NCBI GenBank assembly: GCA_016712285.1
Contig: JADJRK010000001.1
Location: forward strand, 1,426,001 to 1,490,000
Reading direction: 5' to 3'
Source: Planctomycetota bacterium
GTDB lineage: Bacteria > Planctomycetota > UBA8742 > UBA2392
DNA length: 64,000 bases
The position numbers were made by a program, and so were the translations under genes. Below, piece after piece: positions 49,786 to 57,139 of the stretch; the first letter of the stretch is position 1; every line of letters begins with the position of its first letter. The notes under the pieces are model-generated. The model saw only the letters and a list, made by a program, of their open reading frames with translations, ran no database searches and was not told where the DNA came from.

Positions 49786-51099
49786 ATGAGATACTCGTTG
49801 CTTGGACTTCTGTCGGTGGTCGTGCTCATCGCGGTTGGCAGCGTCAACGGCAGCTATCATTGCGAGCCGAGCCCTTGTGGCGGCGACGACCCAACGGCCG
49901 ATTGGGGATACGGTTTGGGCCATAGCCTTGCGGAGGTCAAGGCACTGCCGGACGATACCAAGGCGATCACCCCAAGGTGGTTTTCAGACGACGACATGCA
50001 TCACTTGAAGCGCTTCACGTCCCTGACCTCGCTTGACCTCAGATACTCCTTGGACGTTTCGGACGACGCGCTGAAGGTAGTGTCCAACCTGAACACATTG
50101 GAGGACGTGAACTTGGAGCGGCCTGAGCGGCGTACGGAGTTTTCGGACTCAGGTCTGGCCCAACTCGGAAAGCTTTCGCACCTCCGGAGCGTTACGCTAG
50201 ACTGGAACGCAAACGTGGGACGCGAGACGTGCGCGGCGCTTTCGGCACTGAAACAGCTTGAAACTGTCAGCCTCGCGTGGACCGGAGTGTCAGACGACGA
50301 CGTCAGATCCGTGATTCGATGCGAGGCGATACGATCTCTGTCGTTGACCGGGTGTCGGAAACTAACCGCGACGGTAATGGGCGAGATCTCTTTGGCGCGC
50401 CCTCTCGAAGCGATCAGCATTGCACACGTCCCTGCGCTGACCTCCAGCAATCTCGTGGCCTTCGCAAGCATGCCGGCACTCAAATCCCTGGATGTGACCC
50501 GGTCCGGCACTGAACCCACAGCCGTTGAGTTTGGCGACCGGCCATCGAAGCTGGAAGCGATTGCGTTGGGCGAGTGCAAGTGCGTCAGCAAAGCGATCAT
50601 CGAATGCTTGGTCGGCTTGCCACAGCTCAAGAGCATTTCCTTGGATGGTATTGAGTCTGTTGACGATGCGATCCTGCGACGGCTGCTGTCGTGCTGCGCA
50701 GGTATCGAAAAGGTCAGCCTGCAGGACTGCAAAGCCATCACGAGTGATGGACTGAGCGGCATTGAGCATTCCAAAGAAATGCGTTGGCTGGATGTAAGCC
50801 GAACCAAAGTTGGCAGTGCGGCATGTCGCCACATAGCAAAGTGTTCGCAGCTAAGTCACTTGTACATGTATGACTGCGCGACAATGGATGATGCGGGAGT
50901 TGCGGAGCTTCGTCCTTTGGGTGAGCTCGTTGAGTTGGTTGTTGAAAGCGCGAAGGTTACGGATGCCTCGATTCCGGTGTTGCAGCGGTTTACGAAGCTC
51001 ACTCTGCTGATTGTCGGATCTGGCATTTCAACCGACGGCATCAAACTGCTGTCCAAAGCCCTCCCGAACTGCGAGGTGTACGTGCGGCCTATCAGGTAG
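49786..51099 (+). CDS. Secreted leucine-rich-repeat protein
   Basis: 437 residues from the ATG at 49786, at which a signal peptide begins (MRYSLLGLLSVVVLIAVGSVNG); the frame is open for 60 codons before it without a ribosome-binding site. The mature protein is a string of leucine-rich repeats of the cysteine-containing / GALA-like kind: LTSLDLRYSLDVSDDALKV, LRSVTLDWNANVG, LETVSLAWTGVSDDDV, LKSISLDGIESVDDA, LVELVVESAKVTDAS. Such horseshoe domains bind proteins. Base composition is visibly less GC-rich and codon use less biased than around it, and it lies between 16-bp direct repeats, which suggests transfer. No partner gene is evident. Confidence 0.8.
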   Translation: MRYSLLGLLSVVVLIAVGSVNGSYHCEPSPCGGDDPTADWGYGLGHSLAEVKALPDDTKAITPRWFSDDDMHHLKRFTSLTSLDLRYSLDVSDDALKVVSNLNTLEDVNLERPERRTEFSDSGLAQLGKLSHLRSVTLDWNANVGRETCAALSALKQLETVSLAWTGVSDDDVRSVIRCEAIRSLSLTGCRKLTATVMGEISLARPLEAISIAHVPALTSSNLVAFASMPALKSLDVTRSGTEPTAVEFGDRPSKLEAIALGECKCVSKAIIECLVGLPQLKSISLDGIESVDDAILRRLLSCCAGIEKVSLQDCKAITSDGLSGIEHSKEMRWLDVSRTKVGSAACRHIAKCSQLSHLYMYDCATMDDAGVAELRPLGELVELVVESAKVTDASIPVLQRFTKLTLLIVGSGISTDGIKLLSKALPNCEVYVRPIR

Positions 51100-51181
51100 T
51101 CTTCGTGTCTCCACCGAAAGGCCGCGAAACCCATCCATGGGGGTTCACCCTGCAGGCGACGGGGTGCTCGCTTGCCGTGCT

Positions 51182-51197
51182 ACCGTGGTCAATGGAA
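51182..51197 (+). repeat. Right 16-bp direct repeat flanking the LRR segment
   Basis: ACCGTGGTCAATGGAA, identical to 49380-49395. It abuts a terminator hairpin. Confidence 0.6.
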
Positions 51198-51226
51198 CGG
51201 GCGCCCGCACCGTGGCGCCCGTTTTC
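51197..51226 (+). terminator. Rho-independent terminator after the LRR gene
   Basis: 9-bp stem ACGGGCGCC / GGCGCCCGT, eight-base loop, followed by TTTTCGG. It stands between the LRR gene and the convergent selenoprotein-candidate gene. Confidence 0.75.
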
Positions 51227-51264
51227 GGGTAGAGGCTGCCCTGACGGGGCCTTTCGGCCCTCCC

Positions 51265-52464
51265 CTACCGCCATCCGTAACTGCCAAACTCTGTGGGCGC
51301 GACCTTCTCGGTCGCGTGGTCTGACGCCAGGCTCAGCACGTATCCGATAGGGCTGCGTTCGCGGTCGTCTTCGCGACGGTTGAACTGTGTCGCACCCCAG
51401 CGCTGCCCCACCACGACCAGCTCGAACTTGTCGAACTTCTCGGTCTTGGTGTTGTACTGCGCCTCGCCCAGCATCTTGGCCTCAAGGCCGCGCTGGCCCT
51501 GCTCGAGCTTTACCTTGCCGGTCATCTGGATGGTCACCACGCCCTTTTTCAGGCGTGTCACTTCGCAGTTGATCTCGGCTTCGCTCACGTTCTCTGGGGC
51601 AAAGCCCGGGGTCTGGCCGCGCACGTTGTCTACCAGGTGCAGGCGGCAGGTACGCTGCACAAGGTCAGCGGGCAGTTGCCACTTGGCTTTCTTTTCAAAC
51701 ACCTTGGGCAACATGCGGGCGACTTCATCCTTGCGAAACCACGCGTAGTCAAAGTTCCAGGCGTGGGTGCGCCAGTCGTTCTGGTCAAGGCCGGTGCGGG
51801 GCATGTCGCGGCTGTTGACGCGCAGCACCATGCCGTCGGTCGGGTACTGCTTTTCGTTGCGGTTGATCTGCTCCCAGGTCTTTACGGGGTCATCCTTCAG
51901 CAGGCGGTCTTCCTTCTTGATCTCTTTCCACTTCTTCAGCGCGCCGCGAAGCATTTCGGCGATGCGCTTGGGGTCGCGGTGGTTCGCGCTGCCCAGAAAG
52001 ACCCCGCTGGGCGTGCAGCAGTACGTGCCCTGGCGCGTGGCGCGTTCACCTTCACCGTTCAGCGTGCCGCCCTCGTCGCACCACTTCTGGAAGTGCAGGC
52101 AGTCAGCCTCTTTCAGGTTGTGCAGCCGCCACACTTCATCCGCGCACGGGATGAACTCGCCCACCAGCTTGGCAACTTCCGCGTCGTTCCAGACAGACTG
52201 TCTGGCTATGACACCGTTGTTTCACGTACAGCCAAACGGGTGCCCGTTCATGGTGTACAGCATGACCGGCTTGTCTTCTTTGTTGGCGTCCATGACGCCT
52301 TGCCAGAACGTGGTGCGCCAGGCCAGCTTGCGCCAGGCCTCTTCTTCGGCGCTGGGCATGATGTGCTTGACGATACGGTCGTAGCTGGCCTCGGTCAGTT
52401 CCTCGGCGCTGTGGGTTGCGCTCAGCGGCAGCAACAACAGCAGTGCAATGGCGAACTTTCGCAT
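51265..52464 (-). CDS. Secreted thioredoxin-like protein with in-frame TGA, selenoprotein candidate
   Basis: 399 codons from the ATG at 52464 (GGGGAG upstream) if the TGA at codon 81 (52224-52222) is read as selenocysteine. The frame before it has a signal peptide (1-19, FAIALLLLLPLSATHS) and DKPVMLYTMNGHPFGCT, the start of a thioredoxin-like fold with C79 two residues before the TGA. The frame after it continues the same fold without interruption (SVWNDAEVAKLVGEFIPCADEVWRL) and stays open for another 318 codons, with normal codon use and a beta-rich C-terminal domain. A hairpin fitting the bacterial SECIS model follows the TGA. Conventional annotation would split it into 52222-52464 and a GTG-started frame 51265-52164. 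It is the third gene of an operon with an ECF sigma factor and a FecR-like protein. The alternative is a nonsense mutation. Confidence 0.7.
52189..52224 (-). promoter_or_regulatory. Candidate bacterial SECIS element
   Basis: On the minus strand, TGA (52224-52222) is followed by 16 bases and then CCAGACA-GTC-TGTCTGG (52205-52189), a perfect 7-bp stem with a three-base loop whose first base is G. The loop begins 23 bases after the TGA. The bacterial SECIS model of Zhang and Gladyshev asks for a loop of 3-14 bases with a G in its first two positions, 16-37 bases from the UGA; all are met. Confidence 0.65.
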
Positions 52465-52466
52465 TA

Positions 52467-53993
52467 CTATTCTCCCCACTTCGGGTCGATACCGAACTCA
52501 ATCCAGTCTATCTCGATCGTTGCCTTTTCGTCCCACAGAACCACCTGAAAGGCGGTGAAGGCCTGGCCCGTCGCCAGCGGCTTGGCCTTGTCGGCCTTGC
52601 CTTCCACTTTCAGGTCGTGCAGCGGCACTTTCAGCGTGATCCATTTGTCGTTCAGGATGTGGTTGGTGTGATGCTGGAAGTACTGCCAGTCCGCGGCTTC
52701 GTCGCCCTTGACGCCTATGCTGACGCCCTGTGAGCCGCGCACGCGCATGCGCACACGCACATACGCGTTGTCGCGCACCGAGTAAGGTTCGGTCAACGTT
52801 ACGCCGAAGCACTGCTTGCCCGTGCCGGTGACGATGCCGTTTTCGGCGACGCCCAAGTAGATGCGCCCGTCGCCGCGCTCATCATCAAGTTCATCGCGGA
52901 CCAGCCGGAAAATTGTGTCTACCGCAATCACCAGCGTGTGCGCACGCAGCTTGTCGCCTTCTTCTTTCGGCTTGGCAAAGCCCTTCTCACTGAGCGAAGC
53001 CGACCACCCGGCCGCCAGCGCAACGCCCCCGGAGGACACTTCGCCCCCGAGGCATGTGACGTTGAGTTTTAGGCCGGACTTTTCGGCGACGACTTCGGCT
53101 TCTCGGAAGTTGAAGCTGGCGTCACCCCGCGACACGGTAAAGGTGCGCTCTGGCGCGTAGGCTTCGACGTAGACGGCCTCGGTGAACAACTCGATCGAAA
53201 GCGCACTTTCGTCGCCAGTGAAGCGCAACTCTCCGTTGAAGTACACGCGAGCATTGCCGCCGGCGCTGAGCGCGACGGGCTTGCGGGCGCGCAGGAACAT
53301 GCCGCTTTCTACCTGGGTCTCGGCGGTCCACTCTTCCCAGCGGTCGGCTTCGTTGCGCTTGAACGCGAGTTTTGCACCGTCTGTCATCTGCAACATCTGC
53401 GCGACGACCACGGCCTTGCTCGGCTCGACCGGCGCCTCGGTCGGCGGGCGCTCTGGTTTGGGCTCGGGCGGGTTCTCTACGTCTTCGCGCGGCTTTTCTG
53501 GTCCTGGTTGCGGCGCAGGTGCCGGCTCAGGCTCGGGCTCTGGTTTGGGTTGGGGTTCAGGTACAGGCTTCGGCATCTCCGGAATCGGTGCATCCGGCTC
53601 CGGTTGCTGCTCCGGCGCCCGCATTTCCGGTTCAGGCTTTTGCGGCACCGGCTTGGGGTCCGACTGATCAGGCAGCGCAGGCTTTGTGCTGCGGTTGCTG
53701 TCGGCGACCGGGGTTGTGCCGTTGCGCGGCATGTTCAACAGAAACACCGCAGCCGCAATGCCAACCGCGCCGACCAGTGCAACCGATGCCGCCACACTGC
53801 GCCAGCTCGCGGGCCTGGCGCCGGCATGCAGCGGGCGCGCGGCAAGCACGCGGCCAGCCGGCTGGTCCAGCGATTGCAGAATGCGGCTGGAAAGGTCCGG
53901 CGGGGATTTGCCGCCGAGCTTTTCGCTGAGCATCTGCTCAATCAACCGTTCTTTTCGTTCGCTACGGGCCAATTCAGCTTTCCTTCCATGCAC
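52467..53993 (-). CDS. FecR-like / anti-sigma-type membrane protein
   Basis: 508 residues from the ATG at 53993, overlapping the sigma-factor gene by 52 bases; an ATG at 53933 just after the sigma stop is an alternative. A short cytoplasmic N-terminal segment (about 1-65, ERKERLIEQMLSEKLGGKSPPDLSSRILQSL) resembles an anti-sigma binding arm. One transmembrane helix follows (about 69-88), then a long Pro/Glu/Gln-rich periplasmic stalk (100-200). A FecR-like beta domain comes next (MLQMTDGAKLAFKRNEADRWEEWTAETQVESGMFLRA, VYVEAYAPERTFTVSRGDASFNF). The C-terminal 150 residues form a jelly-roll-like ligand-binding domain (YFQHHTNHILNDKWITLKVPLHDLKVEG). It probably senses something outside and holds the sigma factor. 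Its stop is 2 bases before the selenoprotein-candidate start. Confidence 0.8.
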   Translation of the reverse strand: MHGRKAELARSERKERLIEQMLSEKLGGKSPPDLSSRILQSLDQPAGRVLAARPLHAGARPASWRSVAASVALVGAVGIAAAVFLLNMPRNGTTPVADSNRSTKPALPDQSDPKPVPQKPEPEMRAPEQQPEPDAPIPEMPKPVPEPQPKPEPEPEPAPAPQPGPEKPREDVENPPEPKPERPPTEAPVEPSKAVVVAQMLQMTDGAKLAFKRNEADRWEEWTAETQVESGMFLRARKPVALSAGGNARVYFNGELRFTGDESALSIELFTEAVYVEAYAPERTFTVSRGDASFNFREAEVVAEKSGLKLNVTCLGGEVSSGGVALAAGWSASLSEKGFAKPKEEGDKLRAHTLVIAVDTIFRLVRDELDDERGDGRIYLGVAENGIVTGTGKQCFGVTLTEPYSVRDNAYVRVRMRVRGSQGVSIGVKGDEAADWQYFQHHTNHILNDKWITLKVPLHDLKVEGKADKAKPLATGQAFTAFQVVLWDEKATIEIDWIEFGIDPKWGE

Positions 53994-54505
53994 TCGCGCA
54001 ATTTTGCGAGCAGTCGTTTCAGCAGGGTGCGCACGCCCTCAGGTTTCATGTCCAGGCGTTGCGCGATTTCAACCTGCGTGAGTTCATTGCGGTACAGCAG
54101 TTCCAGCACTGTCTTAGCCTTGTCGCCAACGTGTTGCAGGCAATGCTCGAGGGCAACCATGCGCTCGTCCCACTCGGCTTCGCCTGAGCTGCCTGCCAGT
54201 TGCACCCAGTCTGCATCAATCTCGGCCGCGTCGGCTTCTGTGATGCGGCGGCCCTTTGCCCGTATCGCCATCAGAAAGCGGCTTTTGGCGACAGTGCGCA
54301 GGAACCCGGCGGTTGCCACTTCATTGATTTCAACAAACTCGCCCTTCTGCACCGACTTCCAGGCTGCAAGAAATGACTCCTGCGTCAGGTCGTCGGCCTC
54401 GGGCGGCGAACACCCCAGGTAGCGCAAATACCTCCACACGCCGGCTTGATGGTCCCGGATCATGCGCTCAAAGACGACCCTGTGGTCAACCAAAGCCACC
54501 AGCAT
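53942..54505 (-). CDS. ECF-type sigma-70 factor
   Basis: 187 residues. Sigma region 2 is RDHQAGVWRYLRYLGCSPPEADDLTQESFLAAWKS, including the DLTQESFL core-binding helix. Region 4 is LEHCLQHVGDKAKTVLELLYRNELTQVEIAQRLDMKPEGVRTLLKRLLAKLREC, which has the helix-turn-helix that reads the -35 box. There is no region 3, as in ECF factors. It directs RNA polymerase to a small set of genes and is normally held by the membrane regulator encoded next, with which it overlaps. A small CGGATTT/AAATCCG hairpin (54551-54568) lies just upstream, after the GH44 gene. Confidence 0.92.
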   Translation of the reverse strand: MLVALVDHRVVFERMIRDHQAGVWRYLRYLGCSPPEADDLTQESFLAAWKSVQKGEFVEINEVATAGFLRTVAKSRFLMAIRAKGRRITEADAAEIDADWVQLAGSSGEAEWDERMVALEHCLQHVGDKAKTVLELLYRNELTQVEIAQRLDMKPEGVRTLLKRLLAKLRECMEGKLNWPVANEKNG

Positions 54506-54582
54506 TCACCCCTGAAATGCGCCAAAAGGGTGCAACCGGTTCAGATTCTTCGGATTTGCAAAAATCCGCAATAGGCGCAGGT

Positions 54583-56610
54583 TTACGGCGTCAAAACCAG
54601 CGTCGTGACGCTGTTCGCGGGCATATTGTACTGAAAGGCGTTGGTGCCGGTAATCGTGATGGCGGCTTGCTGCTGGGGCGCCGAGTTGGCGCTGGTCAGG
54701 CGATACACCTGGGCCGTATTGAAGGCCACGGTGTGCGTCACGGCAATGCCGGCTGTCATGGCTGAGTTGCTCTTGTTGATGCACACGATCACCATTCGGT
54801 TCGGGACGCCGGCGTCGATGCTTGCGTAGACGCTCGCGTTGGCAACGTCGCTATTGGTCGCCCGGATGCTGGTGTTGCCGAAGCTGCCGTTGCTTCCATC
54901 GAAGTCGCGGAACATCTCAAAGCCTCCATAGATGAAGCTGTGGTTGCCCGCGCCAAGGCGCCAGAGGTTGGCAGCGAACACTCCTTCGCGCCCATAGATG
55001 CCAAGCACGTCAGCCTGTGCGATGCCGCCCGAGATGTGGTCGCCCCCGCCATAGTAGTACTCGGTGATGCCCACCAGTGTGTTCGGGTAGTGCTGGTTGA
55101 TCTTGTCCTGCAAGCGCGGCAACAGCCGGATCGGCCCCATGGTGCCCCACTGCGCGATCCACGAGTCTTCGGTGTATGTCGCGTCCCACAGGCTGCGTGG
55201 CGCCTGCTTGCGTGCGGCGACGACCAGCGGGTCGGTGTTGTCGGCGGTGATGCGGGTCCACTGGCCACCGGCATCGTTGGCGCCGGCTTCGGGGTACCAG
55301 TGGATGTCCAGCACATCCACCAGCCGCCTGCCGTACGTGGTTTCAGCCGCGGCGAGCTGCTGCAGATAGTACGTGTGAAAGTCCCCGTGGGTGCCGGCGT
55401 CGCTGGCGCCCTGCAGGTCCACCATGCCCTGCCAACCGTAGTTTACGGGCCCGAAGACAATGGCGTTGGGCTCAACGTCTTTGATGGCGTCGGCATAGTC
55501 GATGGTGCGCGTCAGCATCTCGGCGTAGGTTGGGCCGGTGCCCTGGCTGCCCGTGGCGTCGCCGCGCAGGCGCGGATGAGTGGTGGCCCACAGGTCGGGC
55601 TCATTGTCGAGAGAAAAGAACACGGGGCGCGTGGCGTCGGTCGCGAACCCGGGATAGCTGTCCTTGATGAAGTTGACGAACTCGTCCTGGTAGACAAAGC
55701 CATCCGTGGTGTCCGGCGTAAGCGAGAAAGTGCTGCCCTTGCGCGGCACAGACTGCTTGAAGCGCACGCTGAGATAGTTGGCGGTCTGGTTGACGTCGTA
55801 CTGCGGCCACTGGCCCATGTAGTGGCCGTGGTCGCCGGCGACGTAGCCGATGCACGGAATGGTAATCAGCGACCCCGCGTTGTTCAGGCGGTCGGCGTCG
55901 ATCATGGATGTGGCCGTGACCGCGATCGGGTCAGTCGGATAACCGAGCGCCCAGTCGTTTTCGTTGTACCAGTCGGTGCCGGCGTTGCTGGCGTTGTTCT
56001 CCCAGTTCCAGGCCGATAGCCGGTTGCCGCCACTGCGCGCGAACGTGAGATTGGCCGGGCGAGAACCCCAGTTCACGCCATTCATGCCGTAGATGTAGCG
56101 CGAGATGGCCCGCACATCCTGCTGGCTATTGATATTAAAGGAGACGTCGCTGATGGGTGGCGCGCTTGGCGGTATCAGCGTGCCGCCGGAAACGCCAACG
56201 TCAAAGGCCGCGCTGGACACTGTGTTCAAGCCCGTGGCTGAGAACGCCAGCCGATACGCGCTGCCCGCAAGGTCGATCTGCAGGTTGGAATAGCTTACGA
56301 CGCCGCCGACGGCTGTGATGCTCGTGGTGCCGCTGAGCATGGCGCCTGAGGTGCCGGTCCCCACCTGTATGCTTGCTGTAACGATGGTGGTGTTGTCTGA
56401 GGTGATCAACGCGCCTGCGCTGTCACGAATCTCGACGCTGGGTTGCGTCGTGAACACCGTGGCGGGCAGTGCACCTGCCGGTTGTGTGACGATTGCCAGG
56501 ACAGGAGTGCCGCCGCCGCCCCCAGACCCGCCGGAGCTGCCGCCGCCGGAGTCGCCGCCGCCGCAAGCGGCAAGCATGAGCACTAGCATCGCTGGCAACA
56601 CGAGTCTCAT
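54583..56610 (-). CDS. Lipoprotein glycoside hydrolase, family 44 type
   Basis: 675 residues. The signal peptide ends LMLAAC with C16 as lipidation site, followed by a Gly/Ser linker. Residues 35-145 form a bacterial Ig-like module (LAIVTQPAGALPATVFTTQPSVEIRDSAGALI). From about 155 the GH44 catalytic barrel starts with DVSFNINSQQDVRAISRYIYGMN. E337 in FFSLDNEPDLW is the expected acid/base and E517 in VGITEYYYGGG the expected nucleophile; HYMGQWP and DIHWYPE are further family landmarks. A C-terminal beta-sandwich completes it. GH44 enzymes cut beta-1,4-glucans such as cellulose and xyloglucan with retention. Being lipid-anchored, it would act at the cell surface or in the periplasm on plant- or algal-type polysaccharide. 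Confidence 0.9.
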   Translation of the reverse strand: MRLVLPAMLVLMLAACGGGDSGGGSSGGSGGGGGTPVLAIVTQPAGALPATVFTTQPSVEIRDSAGALITSDNTTIVTASIQVGTGTSGAMLSGTTSITAVGGVVSYSNLQIDLAGSAYRLAFSATGLNTVSSAAFDVGVSGGTLIPPSAPPISDVSFNINSQQDVRAISRYIYGMNGVNWGSRPANLTFARSGGNRLSAWNWENNASNAGTDWYNENDWALGYPTDPIAVTATSMIDADRLNNAGSLITIPCIGYVAGDHGHYMGQWPQYDVNQTANYLSVRFKQSVPRKGSTFSLTPDTTDGFVYQDEFVNFIKDSYPGFATDATRPVFFSLDNEPDLWATTHPRLRGDATGSQGTGPTYAEMLTRTIDYADAIKDVEPNAIVFGPVNYGWQGMVDLQGASDAGTHGDFHTYYLQQLAAAETTYGRRLVDVLDIHWYPEAGANDAGGQWTRITADNTDPLVVAARKQAPRSLWDATYTEDSWIAQWGTMGPIRLLPRLQDKINQHYPNTLVGITEYYYGGGDHISGGIAQADVLGIYGREGVFAANLWRLGAGNHSFIYGGFEMFRDFDGSNGSFGNTSIRATNSDVANASVYASIDAGVPNRMVIVCINKSNSAMTAGIAVTHTVAFNTAQVYRLTSANSAPQQQAAITITGTNAFQYNMPANSVTTLVLTP

Positions 56611-56684
56611 GGCAGCTCTCCGATGGAATGCTTGCAGGATATGTTTTCTGGTGGCTAAGGCTCGCGCGACTTTGCGTTTTCAGC

Positions 56685-57128
56685 TTACGGGGCCTGCCAG
56701 CTTATGCGCCAGTTTGCGCCTTCCTTTACGACGAAAAACTCGGTTTCGGGCAGCGTGTGCGTGCCCCCGTCTTTCAGGTTCATGATCGACTCGGCGCTGC
56801 AAGTCCAGTATCCCTCAACCTGCTTCCAATCGGTGATCGTGGTGGTGTAGCTGTCCGAGGATTCGCGCGATGCCGCGAAACCGCGCAGAATGCGCGACTC
56901 GGAGCGCTTCTTTTCGGCGGCTGTCAGCCACTCCACCATGCCCACGCCGTCAAGCCGGTCCATGGCCGCGATGTACGCGTCGCGAACCTCCTGGGGTGAC
57001 TTGTCCGCCACCACCGGCGTGTTGTTTGCAGAATTGCCGGGCGCAGAGTTTGTCGGCGTGTTTGTCGGCGAGTTGCTGCCGCAAGCAGCAACGCAAAACG
57101 CCAGCACAACGAACAGCAAGTAGCGCAT
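56685..57128 (-). CDS. Small lipoprotein of unknown function
   Basis: 147 residues from the ATG at 57128, which has AAAGGA upstream; an ATG at 57143 overlapping the stop of the M14 gene (ATGA) is also in frame. The signal ends FCVAACG, a lipobox, followed by a Thr/Asn/Ser/Pro linker. The mature domain (VRDAYIAAMDRLDGVGMVEWLTAAEKKRSES to the end) resembles the NTF2-like / DUF4878-type small domain (a helix pair followed by a curved sheet ending FFVVKEGANWRISW), a fold common in lipoproteins. It is the last gene after the M14 pair. Confidence 0.75.
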   Translation of the reverse strand: MRYLLFVVLAFCVAACGSNSPTNTPTNSAPGNSANNTPVVADKSPQEVRDAYIAAMDRLDGVGMVEWLTAAEKKRSESRILRGFAASRESSDSYTTTITDWKQVEGYWTCSAESIMNLKDGGTHTLPETEFFVVKEGANWRISWQAP

Positions 57129-57139
57129 CGCCTGTCCTT

